Assembly (NCBI GenBank): GCA_904420175.1
Contig: CAJFUF010000029.1
Span: 1-64,000 of the forward strand
Direction: 5' to 3'
DNA from: Candidatus Schneewindia gallinarum
GTDB taxonomy: Bacteria; Bacillota; Clostridia; Oscillospirales; Ruminococcaceae
Length of the DNA: 64,000 nt
The notes under the pieces were generated by a model. The model did not search any database, was not told the DNA's origin, and saw only the letters and a list, made by a program, of their open reading frames with translations. Made by a program: the position numbers and the translations under genes. Position 1 is the first letter of the stretch; every line of letters begins with the position of its first letter. Shown piece after piece: positions 8,568 through 15,889 of this stretch.

Positions 8568-9046
8568 GCCTGCGCCTCCTCATCCTCCAGCGTCTCCCCG
8601 CGGGAGAGCTTTTCCAGCAGCGCCAGCTTGTCGTCATGCCGTCCGCTGTATTTGCCGAACAGCCACGCCTCCACAATGGGAAGCGCCCGCTGCACATCCT
8701 CCAGTACCCATGCGCCGAGGCACAGCACATTGCTGTTGTTGTGCTCCCGGGACATGATGGCGGTGAAAATTTCCGTGCACAGCGCCGCGCGGATTCCCGG
8801 GATTTTGTTGGCGGCCATCATCATGCCCTGCCCGGTTCCGCAGATGAGAATGCCCCGCTCGCACCGGCCGGAGAGCACCTCCTTCGCCACCCGCTCGGCA
8901 TAATAGGGGTAGATGCCCTCATGGCAGCTGTTGCAGCCCACATCCGTGACACGGTAACCGCGCTGCCGCAGGCTGTCGATAAGCCCGCATTTAAAGTCGT
9001 ATCCGGCCACGTCACAGCCCACGGCCAGCTTCATTTGCAGTTCCAT
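8564..9046 (-). CDS. RpiB/LacAB-family sugar-phosphate isomerase
   Basis: A 160-residue protein of the RpiB family (aldose-ketose isomerases on pentose, hexose or tetrose phosphates). LICGTGQGMMMAANKIPGIRAAL is the active-site segment with the catalytic Cys, and SREHNNSNVLCLGA is the conserved HNxxN segment. The usual DHAG near the N-terminus reads DVAG here, so a phosphate-binding His is missing. This suggests a substrate other than ribose-5-phosphate. The start at 9046 follows GAGGAGGAAGG. With the TIM-like protein encoded upstream, it recalls the EryI/EryH pair that handles tetrulose/erythrose phosphate in erythritol catabolism. The comparison comes from family knowledge and is not proof. 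Confidence 0.85.
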   Translation of the reverse strand: MELQMKLAVGCDVAGYDFKCGLIDSLRQRGYRVTDVGCNSCHEGIYPYYAERVAKEVLSGRCERGILICGTGQGMMMAANKIPGIRAALCTEIFTAIMSREHNNSNVLCLGAWVLEDVQRALPIVEAWLFGKYSGRHDDKLALLEKLSRGETLEDEEAQA

Positions 9047-9059
9047 CGTCCTTCCTCCT

Positions 9060-10547
9060 CTAGCCGCAGCAGGGGTGGTTGCCCACCTCCACATGGGTGC
9101 TGTTTTGGCTCGGGTCCTTCATGCACAGGTGCACGGACGCAGTCTTAAAGGTCAGCGGCAGGGCCAGGATGTTGGGGTTCTCCCCCACATATTTTCTTTT
9201 GGCGTCTGCCAGCGCCTCCTCAAAGGTGGCGCGGGTCTTCATGCCCATGCCCCTGGCGTAGCCCGGCTCCTGCGCGCCCACAATGTAAATGGCGCTGGTG
9301 TTCATCTCCGCAATGTGCGCGCAGCTGATCATGCTGAAGCCGTGGAACGGGTGGAAGGCGTTGCAGTAACGGTACTGACGGATATACTCCTCATTGGTGG
9401 CAAAGTACTCGCCGTACCGGTTCATGTCCGGAAGGATGTTCATCTGGTCGTGCTGGAACATCTCGTACATCTGCGGCAGGTAGGGCCACAGCTCCTTGTG
9501 GAAAAAACCGTTGCACAGGGAACTGCAGATAATGACGCAGTTTTCGCTCATGATCCGCTTGTGGCGGATGACCTGTGCGGACAGGGCCTGCATCATCATG
9601 ATGGGGTTGGTGCCCATCCCCTCGCCGTAGTGGAAAAACTGCGGCATGCCGAACACCAGCACGTCGTATTTCTTGTCCGCCCAGTGCACATAGGTGCGCT
9701 TGTCGGCGACCTTCCAGCTCTCCGGCTGCATCACGGCCGCGTAGCCGCTGAACACCGCAATCTGCCGGGAGTAGGTGTCCAGCACCGCATCGCAGCAGAA
9801 GAATTTTTTGCCCATGCATTTCTCCATGTGCTGGCCGATTTCGTCGAACTTCGTGCGCATCAGGCTGGTTCCGCTGACAGGGGTAAAATCCTTCCTGTGC
9901 ATGACGGACGGCACGTGGTGGCTTGCGATGCTGCGCCAGTGGGTGATGCCGGTGGCGCAGTGCTTATACCCGCCGGAGTACCCGCCGTAGGGGTTGCCCT
10001 GGGTGTGGCCGATAAGCACCGCCACATCCGCATCGTACACATATTTGTTCATCAGCACCGGGTCGCCCCGCTCGGTGGTGCCAAGATCCACCAGGTGCTC
10101 GTAATCCTCGCTGTCATGGTTGATAATCTGGTGTGTGGGCCAGAACTCGTTAAACAGCTCGTCGCCCAGCACACCGTGAATCTCCCGCTCGGTGTTTTTT
10201 CTGTGCAGGCCGTTGGAGCAGATAAGCAGGATGTCCTTCTTCTCCACCCCGGCGCTGTACAGCTCGTTCAAAATCAGGGGGATGGCCGTTTTCCGGTGGC
10301 TGGTGGGCTGTTCGCCCCCCTTGACCCTGTCCGGGAACACAATGACCACCTTGCTGCCCTTGTGGGCCAGCTCGGTTAAAGGCGGCATGCCCATGGGATT
10401 ACGGATGGACTTGAGCGTCTCCTCCGCAATTTTGTCCTCCGGAATGTGCGGGGGATCGGGTACCGTCTGCCCCGGGATGAAAACATCCGTGCTGTCCGGC
10501 AGTTCTGCCGCCATGGTGCCGTGTCCATACTCAAATTCCAGCTTCAT
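9060..10547 (-). CDS. LarA-like (DUF2088) racemase/epimerase
   Basis: A 495-residue protein related to nickel-pincer lactate racemase LarA. The N-terminal half contains KVVIVFPDRVKGG and SNGLHRKNTERE, with a His where LarA has a catalytic one. Next comes DVAVLIGHTQGNPYGGYSGGYKHCATGI, matching the SGGxK segment whose Lys carries the pincer cofactor in LarA, followed by His residues. It is longer than typical LarA (about 425). Homologs act on varied alpha-hydroxyacids and sugar acids. No larB, larC or larE cofactor gene is in view. Its place between the TIM-like and RpiB-like genes suggests a role on an oxidised or hydroxy-acid intermediate. The substrate is unknown. Confidence 0.78.
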   Translation of the reverse strand: MKLEFEYGHGTMAAELPDSTDVFIPGQTVPDPPHIPEDKIAEETLKSIRNPMGMPPLTELAHKGSKVVIVFPDRVKGGEQPTSHRKTAIPLILNELYSAGVEKKDILLICSNGLHRKNTEREIHGVLGDELFNEFWPTHQIINHDSEDYEHLVDLGTTERGDPVLMNKYVYDADVAVLIGHTQGNPYGGYSGGYKHCATGITHWRSIASHHVPSVMHRKDFTPVSGTSLMRTKFDEIGQHMEKCMGKKFFCCDAVLDTYSRQIAVFSGYAAVMQPESWKVADKRTYVHWADKKYDVLVFGMPQFFHYGEGMGTNPIMMMQALSAQVIRHKRIMSENCVIICSSLCNGFFHKELWPYLPQMYEMFQHDQMNILPDMNRYGEYFATNEEYIRQYRYCNAFHPFHGFSMISCAHIAEMNTSAIYIVGAQEPGYARGMGMKTRATFEEALADAKRKYVGENPNILALPLTFKTASVHLCMKDPSQNSTHVEVGNHPCCG

Positions 10548-10561
10548 ACTGCATCCCTCCG

Positions 10562-11386
10562 TTACTGTTGCAGGTATTTTTCTATAATCGCCGCGTACTC
10601 CTCCGGGTAGAAGCCCACTTCCCCGGAAAATCTCGTCAGGCCGATCAGGCCTCCGTCCACCTCCGGCAGGGCGCCGATGGCCGCCGCATTCTCCTCCTTC
10701 AGGCCCCCGCCGTACACAACGGGGATGGGAAGGATGTTTTTAATCATCCGGGCCGTCTGCGCAATGTAGGGCGCATCCGGCGGGGTCTTCCCCGGCCCGA
10801 TGGCCCAGATGGGCTCGTATCCGGCCACCACCTTCGACAGGTCCGCGCCCTCAAGCCCCAGCCGCAGCTGCTGCTCCAGCACCTGCTCCCGCCGGTCCGT
10901 CTCCTCCGCGGTCTCCCCCACGCAGAACAGGACGTTCAGCCCCGCCGCCTGCGCGGCCTTTACTTCTGCCCGGAGGATCCGGTGGACGGCGGTAAAGTCC
11001 TGCGCGCCGCCCTCCGCCAGAATTTCTTTCAGGTTCGCGCGCTCCTCACTGTGGCCAACCATTGCCCATGTGCAGCCCAGCGCGGCGGCGCAGCGGGCGG
11101 TGTGCTGGGTGGTAAAAGCGCCGATGTTTCCATCCCCCACATCCCTGCGGAACACTCCCTGTACCCCCAACTGCAGGGGGCTGTCTGCGCGCCGTGCACG
11201 GCCTGCGTCCAACAGGTACGCCTCCGGAAAGAACACCGCCGGGACAAGGCCGCTTTTCCCCTCCAGCGCCCTGTCGGCCCCCTTCACAATGGCGACGCCG
11301 TACTCCTGCACCCCGCACAGGGTATTGATGCCCCCCCAGCTTTTTGGGATGTCAAACCGCTTCAGATTCACAAAGATGTATTTCAC
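10562..11386 (-). CDS. Triosephosphate isomerase-like protein, first gene of the catabolic operon
   Basis: A 274-residue TIM-barrel protein of the triosephosphate isomerase family. The catalytic set is visible: Asn and Lys in VNLKRF, His in VGHSEER and Glu in AGYEPIWAIGPGKTPP, then the phosphate loop VVYGGGLKEEN. It is about 25 residues longer than housekeeping TpiA, and the N-terminus (KRFDIPKSWGGIN) is atypical. I choose the GTG at 11386, because AAGGGGAGAAA precedes it and it aligns with the family start. The track ORF begins in the promoter region. Context suggests an operon-specific isomerase for a ketose or tetrose phosphate, similar to EryH. Housekeeping function is not excluded, but it is not with gap/pgk. 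Confidence 0.85.
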   Translation of the reverse strand: MKYIFVNLKRFDIPKSWGGINTLCGVQEYGVAIVKGADRALEGKSGLVPAVFFPEAYLLDAGRARRADSPLQLGVQGVFRRDVGDGNIGAFTTQHTARCAAALGCTWAMVGHSEERANLKEILAEGGAQDFTAVHRILRAEVKAAQAAGLNVLFCVGETAEETDRREQVLEQQLRLGLEGADLSKVVAGYEPIWAIGPGKTPPDAPYIAQTARMIKNILPIPVVYGGGLKEENAAAIGALPEVDGGLIGLTRFSGEVGFYPEEYAAIIEKYLQQ

Positions 11387-11914
11387 ATTGTTTCTCCCCT
11401 TCGGTCCGCCTTTTGTTGTTTTGAGTATAGCAAGGCATTTTTCAAAAGTCCCGCAAAAGTTACGCAAACGTTTTCATTGTGTAAATTGACTAATTTCAGG
11501 CGCTGATTTCCGTCAATTCTTCCAAAAACCGGCAAAAATTCCTTTTTTCGTCCCCCAAAAAATCCATTCCCTTTTGGTGTTGTTTTTTCTTTTCCCGTGA
11601 AAAAAGAAGCCGGTTTCTCCGGAATTTGGTTAAATTGCCGTGAAACCGGACCGGTATTTTGGTTAAACTGACCGGGGCTTTTTTTCGTGAACCCATGGGC
11701 AAACCGCCTTCAAAATGAAAAATATGCCTGTTCCGTTCATTCCTCTCCCCGTTTGTTGCATGTTTTTTCATGTTTTTGCACGCGTTTCACCTTATTTTGC
11801 ATGTCAAGGCTCTCCCTTTGCACGGCGTTTTCTTTACACCGCCCCACCCCGATGCTATAATGGGGCCAACCGAAGGGGCTGCGCCCCTTTATGACAAGCG
11901 GAGGATGAACAGCA
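11387..11914. promoter_or_regulatory. Divergent control region between the catabolic operon and the LacI genes
   Basis: This 528-base gap has no convincing gene. On the minus strand a TATACT -10 lies at 11424-11429 with only a weak -35. A LacI/CcpA-type site, CGCAAACGTTTTCA, spans 11463-11476 with the palindrome AAACGTTT at its core. Two near-identical boxes TTTGGTTAAAtTG and TTTGGTTAAAcTG start at 11625 and 11658, one 33-base period apart and each followed by CCG or ACC. A plus-strand promoter TTTACA-17-TATAAT lies at 11833-11861 for the regulators. The T-rich stretch at 11751-11810 repeats TTTTGCA/TTTTTCATG. Confidence 0.6.
11833..11861 (+). promoter_or_regulatory. Sigma-A-type promoter of the LacI-family genes
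   Basis: TTTACA at 11833-11838 and TATAAT at 11856-11861 are separated by exactly 17 bases. Transcription should start near 11868, leaving a leader of about 45 bases before the TTG start of the first regulator. The spacer is C-rich. Confidence 0.75.
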
Positions 11915-12943
11915 TTGACACAGAAGGAAATCGCAAGGCAGTGCGGTGTCTCGGTGGCCACCGTCTCGCGGGTGATCCGCAACAAGGATCACAAGTGCGC
12001 CTCACAGCAGACGAAGGACAAAATTTGGGAGCTGGTGCGCCGGTCCGGCTACGTACCCAACGAGGCGGCACAGCGGCTGAAACAGCCTGCCGCGCCCCGC
12101 GTGCAGCTGCCCAGCCGGACGGTGTCCTTCCTCCACGCAAAAATTCCCACGGATTTTGCCGACCGGATTTTCAGCGCCATTGCCCGTGCGGCGGAGGAAG
12201 CCGCCGTGTCTGAAAGCTTCCGTCTTGGCTACAACTTCTCTGCGCTGGATCACACCCCTGAGCAGACGCAGGAATTCCTGCTGACGCACCGTTCCGACGG
12301 GCTGGTGGTGTTCGGCCGCCTGGACGATCGGCTGTACAGCGCACTGCGGAAAAGTGCAAAAAATGTTATCGTTGTCGGTCTGTCCGACTTCCGTCCGCCC
12401 TTTGACCAGGTTTTTGCAGACGGCTATGTGGCTGCAAAAAAGGCCCTCGGCTACCTGTACGGGCTGGGCCACCGGGCCATCGGTTACATCGGGGACACCG
12501 GGACGGAGGTGCGCTATGCCGCCTATACCGACTTTATGAAGGAAAAGGGGCTTCCGGTGCCCCCGGGCTATATCCGCCGGTGTTCCATGTCCATGCAGAA
12601 GGGGTTTGAACAGGTCTCCCGCCTGCTGAGGGAGGCCGACCCGCTTCCCACCGCCCTTTTCTGCGACAAGGATATCACCGCCATCGGCGCCATGAAGGGG
12701 ATCCGCGAACAGCATCTGTACGTCCCGGACGACATCTCTGTTATCTCGGTGGACGATATGGAGGCGTCCCAGTTCATCCTTCCGCCGCTGACCTCCGTCT
12801 GTATCCCAAAACAGGAGTTGGGGCGGCTGGCGGTAAAAATCCTGTCCGACCGGATGAACCGCGGGCACACCCTGCCCATGCGGACGGAACTGCCCTGCGA
12901 CCTGATTATCCGCGAAAGCTGCGCCGCACCGCGGCGGGAGTAA
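11915..12943 (+). CDS. LacI-family transcriptional regulator
   Basis: A 342-residue regulator. The N-terminal helix-turn-helix and hinge helix read MTQKEIARQCGVSVATVSRVIRN, typical of LacI/GalR. The rest is a periplasmic-binding-protein-like effector domain ending in CDLIIRESC. The start is a TTG at 11915. GGAGG lies ten bases upstream, and the in-frame sequence begins exactly at the HTH, so no ATG alternative fits. It is divergent from the nucleoside-hydrolase operon and followed 22 bases later by a paralog. It likely represses or activates that operon in response to the imported sugar or nucleoside, which is inference from position. Confidence 0.9.
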   Translation: MTQKEIARQCGVSVATVSRVIRNKDHKCASQQTKDKIWELVRRSGYVPNEAAQRLKQPAAPRVQLPSRTVSFLHAKIPTDFADRIFSAIARAAEEAAVSESFRLGYNFSALDHTPEQTQEFLLTHRSDGLVVFGRLDDRLYSALRKSAKNVIVVGLSDFRPPFDQVFADGYVAAKKALGYLYGLGHRAIGYIGDTGTEVRYAAYTDFMKEKGLPVPPGYIRRCSMSMQKGFEQVSRLLREADPLPTALFCDKDITAIGAMKGIREQHLYVPDDISVISVDDMEASQFILPPLTSVCIPKQELGRLAVKILSDRMNRGHTLPMRTELPCDLIIRESCAAPRRE

Positions 12944-12965
12944 TAAGAAAAGGGGGCTGCATTGT

Positions 12966-13976
12966 ATGACACTGAAGGATATTGCAAAACAGGCGGGGGT
13001 CTCCATCTCCACGGTGTCCCGCGTTATCAACAACAAGAACTACCACTGCACCCGGCCGGAGACGGAGCAGATGATCCGGGAGCTGGTGCAAAAGACCGGC
13101 TACCTTCCCAGTGTGGCGTACAAAGGCCTGAAAACAACGCCGGACAGCCTGGGAAAGCGCGTCATCTCCTGCCTGTACGCCCGCACGGACCTCAACACAC
13201 AGGACCAGTTCTTCGCCGCCATTGAACGCGGCGTGGGGAAGGAGGCCGCGGCCAGCGGCTGTGCGCTGGGCTGCTCCTTTTCTGCCATCGATGTGCTGGA
13301 CAACATTGATGAAAAATTTTTATCCTATTCCGAGCTGGACGGCATTGTGGTGCTGGGCCGCTTCGATGAAAAGCTGGTAAAGTTTTTGAAGGGGCGCACG
13401 AAAAATGTGATTCAGGTGGGGCTGAACGTCTCCTCCACCCAGTTCGACCAGGTGTTTGTCGACGGGTACAAGGCGGCTGTCAAAGCGCTCAATTACCTGT
13501 ACACCCTGGGGCACCGCTCCATCGCCTATCTGGGGGAGGTGGCCAACGAGGTCCGGTTCACCGCCTTCCAGGACTTCATGAAGGAGCATGACCTGCCGGT
13601 GGACGGGCACCAGGTCTGGGACTGCATCCAGTCCCTGCAGGGCGGGTTTGCAGCGGCGGAAAAGCTGGTGCAGTCCGGCCGGCTGCCCACTGCGCTGTTC
13701 TGTGCCAACGACATCACCGCCATCGGCGCCATGAAGGCCCTCCGGCAGGCGCACCTGAGCATTCCGGACGACATCTCCATCATCTCCATTGACGACATCG
13801 AGATGGCGCAGTTCATCACCCCCTCCCTAACCACCATCCGCATCCCCAAGACGGAGCTTGGGACGATGGCGGTCAAGCTGCTCAACGACCGGATTAACCG
13901 CGGGCACAGCCTGAAGCTGCGGCTGGAGCTGCCCTGCGACCTGATTATCCGGAACAGCTGCAGGCGCATCCGCTGA
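12966..13976 (+). CDS. LacI-family transcriptional regulator, tandem paralog
   Basis: A 336-residue LacI/GalR regulator with MTLKDIAKQAGVSISTVSRVINN as HTH and hinge, and an effector domain strongly similar to the preceding gene (shared segments FCANDITAIGAMKAL, IPDDISIISIDDIE and CDLIIRNSC). The pair looks like a local duplication. Their recognition helices differ slightly (VSVATVSRVIRN against VSISTVSRVINN). The two proteins could bind related operators, form heterodimers or answer to different ligands. They are co-transcribed, with a bidirectional terminator right after this gene. Confidence 0.9.
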   Translation: MTLKDIAKQAGVSISTVSRVINNKNYHCTRPETEQMIRELVQKTGYLPSVAYKGLKTTPDSLGKRVISCLYARTDLNTQDQFFAAIERGVGKEAAASGCALGCSFSAIDVLDNIDEKFLSYSELDGIVVLGRFDEKLVKFLKGRTKNVIQVGLNVSSTQFDQVFVDGYKAAVKALNYLYTLGHRSIAYLGEVANEVRFTAFQDFMKEHDLPVDGHQVWDCIQSLQGGFAAAEKLVQSGRLPTALFCANDITAIGAMKALRQAHLSIPDDISIISIDDIEMAQFITPSLTTIRIPKTELGTMAVKLLNDRINRGHSLKLRLELPCDLIIRNSCRRIR

Positions 13977-13983
13977 CAAAAAA

Positions 13984-14027
13984 GAAAAAGCAGGGCCCCG
14001 TCCGTCTGGACGGGGCCCTGCTTCGTT
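13984..14027. terminator. Bidirectional terminator between lacI pair and uridine kinase gene
   Basis: GCAGGGCCCCGTCC and GGACGGGGCCCTGC form a 14-bp stem with loop GTCT at 13990-14021. An A-rich run on the left and TTCGTTT on the right make it usable by both convergent transcription units. Confidence 0.9.
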
Positions 14028-14037
14028 TGTATTCTGT

Positions 14038-14658
14038 TTACCGCTCTTTGATGGCGCTGCGGACGCGGTCGATAATCAACTGCACCGCCACGGGGTTGTG
14101 GGCGCCGCTGGGGATGATGACATCCGCATTTTTCTTGCTGGGTTCCACAAACTGTTCGTGCATGGGCTTGACGGTGGCAAGGTACTGGGTCACCACCGAG
14201 TCGATGGAGCGCCCGCGCTCCTCCACGTCGCGCACAAGCCGCCGGATAAAGCGGATGTCCGCATCCACATCCACAAAGATGCGCAGATCCATCGTGTCCC
14301 GCAGCTCCTCATTTTCGAACAGCAAAATCCCTTCCACAATGATGACCTTTGCCGGGTAGACGGTCTGCGTCTGCTCCAGCCGGGTGTATTCCACGAAGGA
14401 GTACAGCGGCACCTCCACCGGGCGGCCGTCCCGCAGCTCCTTCAGCTGCTCAATCATCATGGAGGTCTCCAGTGAATCGGGATGGTCGTAGTTCAGCGCC
14501 CGGCGCTGCTCGTACGTCAGGTTGCGATTGGGATAGTAGTAGCTGTCGTGGCACAGGATGATGGCGTCATCCTGGAATTCGTCCTTAATGCGCTGGGCAA
14601 GGGTGGTCTTGCCGGAGCCGCTGCCCCCTGCAATGCCCACAACATAGTTGCGCTTCAT
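14038..14658 (-). CDS. udk: Uridine kinase
   Basis: A 206-residue uridine/cytidine kinase, normal length. The P-loop GGSGSGKTTLAQR is at the N-terminus, followed by CHDSYY, the NYDHPDSLET nucleoside-binding segment, VIIVEGILLFENEELR and IFVDVDADIRFIRR. It phosphorylates uridine and cytidine to UMP and CMP with ATP or GTP in pyrimidine salvage. It follows the nicotinamidase-like gene by 15 bases and shares its direction, so the two form a small salvage operon. It lies just beyond the LacI pair that faces the nucleoside-uptake operon, which fits a nucleoside-handling neighbourhood. Confidence 0.95.
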   Translation of the reverse strand: MKRNYVVGIAGGSGSGKTTLAQRIKDEFQDDAIILCHDSYYYPNRNLTYEQRRALNYDHPDSLETSMMIEQLKELRDGRPVEVPLYSFVEYTRLEQTQTVYPAKVIIVEGILLFENEELRDTMDLRIFVDVDADIRFIRRLVRDVEERGRSIDSVVTQYLATVKPMHEQFVEPSKKNADVIIPSGAHNPVAVQLIIDRVRSAIKER

Positions 14659-14673
14659 TGTCCGCTCCCCCCT

Positions 14674-15195
14674 TTACAAAATGGTGACGCCGAAGCCCCG
14701 CATCAGCTCAATGGCGTTGTCGTGCAGGCGCCTGTCAAAGCTGGCACAGCACTGCGCGTCCACGCTGATGGGCTTGTCCTTAAAGAAGTTGTACAGAATC
14801 ACCACATTGTGCAGCACGCACACGTTGGTGGCCACGCCCACAACCTCATACTCCTCCGCCTGCTTGACAAGGTCCAGCTCCGGCAGCTGTTTTGCCCCGA
14901 AGGAGGGCTTTTCCAGCACGGGGCTGTCCCCCACCATCTCCCGCACCTTGCCGTACAGTTCCCAGCCCGGGGTGCCCTTCAGGCAGTGCGGCGGGAAGCT
15001 GGCCGCCTCCCTCGTGTTTTGGTACTCCGCCGCCAGATGGGTGTCCTTTAAAAACAGCACCCCGTCCCCGGCGGCACGGTAGGCGGCAATTTTGCGGCAA
15101 ATCCGCTCCTCCAGCGCCTCCGCCGCGGCGCCGCAGGGCAGCGCACCGTTTACAAAGTCCTTCTGGTAATCCACCACAATCAGCAGTTTTTTCAT
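14674..15195 (-). CDS. Nicotinamidase-like cysteine hydrolase (isochorismatase superfamily)
   Basis: A 173-residue cysteine hydrolase. The triad is visible as Asp in VVDYQKDF, Lys in LEKPSFGA and Cys in TNVCVLHN. DTH plus FPPHCLKGTPGWEL match the metal-binding Asp/His set of nicotinamidases (PncA), which points to nicotinamide deamidation to nicotinate in NAD salvage over isochorismate hydrolysis. The ATG at 15195 follows GGGAGGG. It is the first gene of a two-gene operon with udk. If one of the nucleoside hydrolases upstream splits nicotinamide riboside, this enzyme could use the released nicotinamide. That link is speculative. Confidence 0.82.
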   Translation of the reverse strand: MKKLLIVVDYQKDFVNGALPCGAAAEALEERICRKIAAYRAAGDGVLFLKDTHLAAEYQNTREAASFPPHCLKGTPGWELYGKVREMVGDSPVLEKPSFGAKQLPELDLVKQAEEYEVVGVATNVCVLHNVVILYNFFKDKPISVDAQCCASFDRRLHDNAIELMRGFGVTIL

Positions 15196-15278
15196 GCCTT
15201 GGCCCTCCCTATGCGTTTGTTTCTGACCCTAGTATACCACACGCGGCAGCCCGGCGCACCCGTTTCTTCCCCTGCGCA

Positions 15279-15322
15279 TACAATAAATTGAGCAGGAACC
15301 GAAATGGAAAGGAGTACCCACT
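15279..15322 (+). promoter_or_regulatory. Putative -10 and ribosome binding site of the amidase gene
   Basis: TACAAT at 15279-15284 is a good -10, with no clear -35. AAAGGAG precedes the ATG at 15323 by eight bases. On the opposite strand TATACT at 15231-15236 may serve the nicotinamidase operon. Confidence 0.4.
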
Positions 15323-15844
15323 ATGTACAGCGTCTATGTCAGCCCGTCCCTGCAAAAAGCCAACGAGGGCGTGGGCGATTACGGCACCGAATATGACCGC
15401 ATGCACCAGCTTGCGGATATTCTCAGCCGGATTCTTGAAAACCGCGGATACAAGGTGTACCGCAGCGACCCGAACATGACCCTGAATGAGGCCATCCGGG
15501 ATTCCAATGCGAAAATGCCCGACATTCACCTTGCCCTGCACTCCAACGCGTCCACCAGCCACGAGGCCCGCGGGCCGGAGGTTATCGTCGCCTCCAACGG
15601 CAGGGCGCGCACGCTGGCCAATGCCATCTACAACCAGCTGCGCACCATCAACCCCTATCCCGGCCGCGGCGTGCTGTACGACACGTACTACGGCGAACTG
15701 CGCCTGACCAAAGCGCCCGCCAACCTGATTGAGGTGGACTTCCACGACAACCCGGAGGGGGCACAGTGGATTATCGACAACATGAACCTGATTGCGGAAA
15801 AAATCGCCGACGGCGTTGACGAATATTTCTACGGGCAAAACTGA
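15323..15844 (+). CDS. N-acetylmuramoyl-L-alanine amidase-like protein (Amidase_3), divergent
   Basis: A 173-residue protein resembling zinc-dependent Amidase_3 enzymes that cut the MurNAc-L-Ala bond of peptidoglycan. The Zn-ligand Glu in YGTEYDRM (Glu23), His in LALHSNAS (His73) and a late LIEVDFHDN, equivalent to the catalytic Glu segment, are visible. The usual first zinc ligand, the His of DPGHGG, is missing: the N-terminus reads YVSPSLQKANEGVGDYG. I believe a clade of clostridial and phage amidases shares this SPS/Q...YGTE pattern, but I cannot verify it here. There is no signal peptide, so it is either cytoplasmic, released by another route or spore-associated. It is a single-gene unit with its own terminator. 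Confidence 0.75.
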   Translation: MYSVYVSPSLQKANEGVGDYGTEYDRMHQLADILSRILENRGYKVYRSDPNMTLNEAIRDSNAKMPDIHLALHSNASTSHEARGPEVIVASNGRARTLANAIYNQLRTINPYPGRGVLYDTYYGELRLTKAPANLIEVDFHDNPEGAQWIIDNMNLIAEKIADGVDEYFYGQN

Positions 15845-15855
15845 AAAGGGCAAAA

Positions 15856-15889
15856 AGGAAGGGCCTCTTTTTTAGGAGGCCCTTTTCCT
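15856..15889. terminator. Bidirectional terminator
   Basis: AAGGGCCTC and GAGGCCCTT pair around a T-rich loop, with A-rich sequence on the left and TTCCT on the right. It separates the amidase gene from the convergent methyltransferase gene. Confidence 0.8.

Noticed and set aside
11496-11771. 91-residue minus-strand ORF in the divergent control region
   Set aside because: The composition is basic and repetitive, no ribosome binding site is present, and it overlaps the repeat-rich regulatory DNA.
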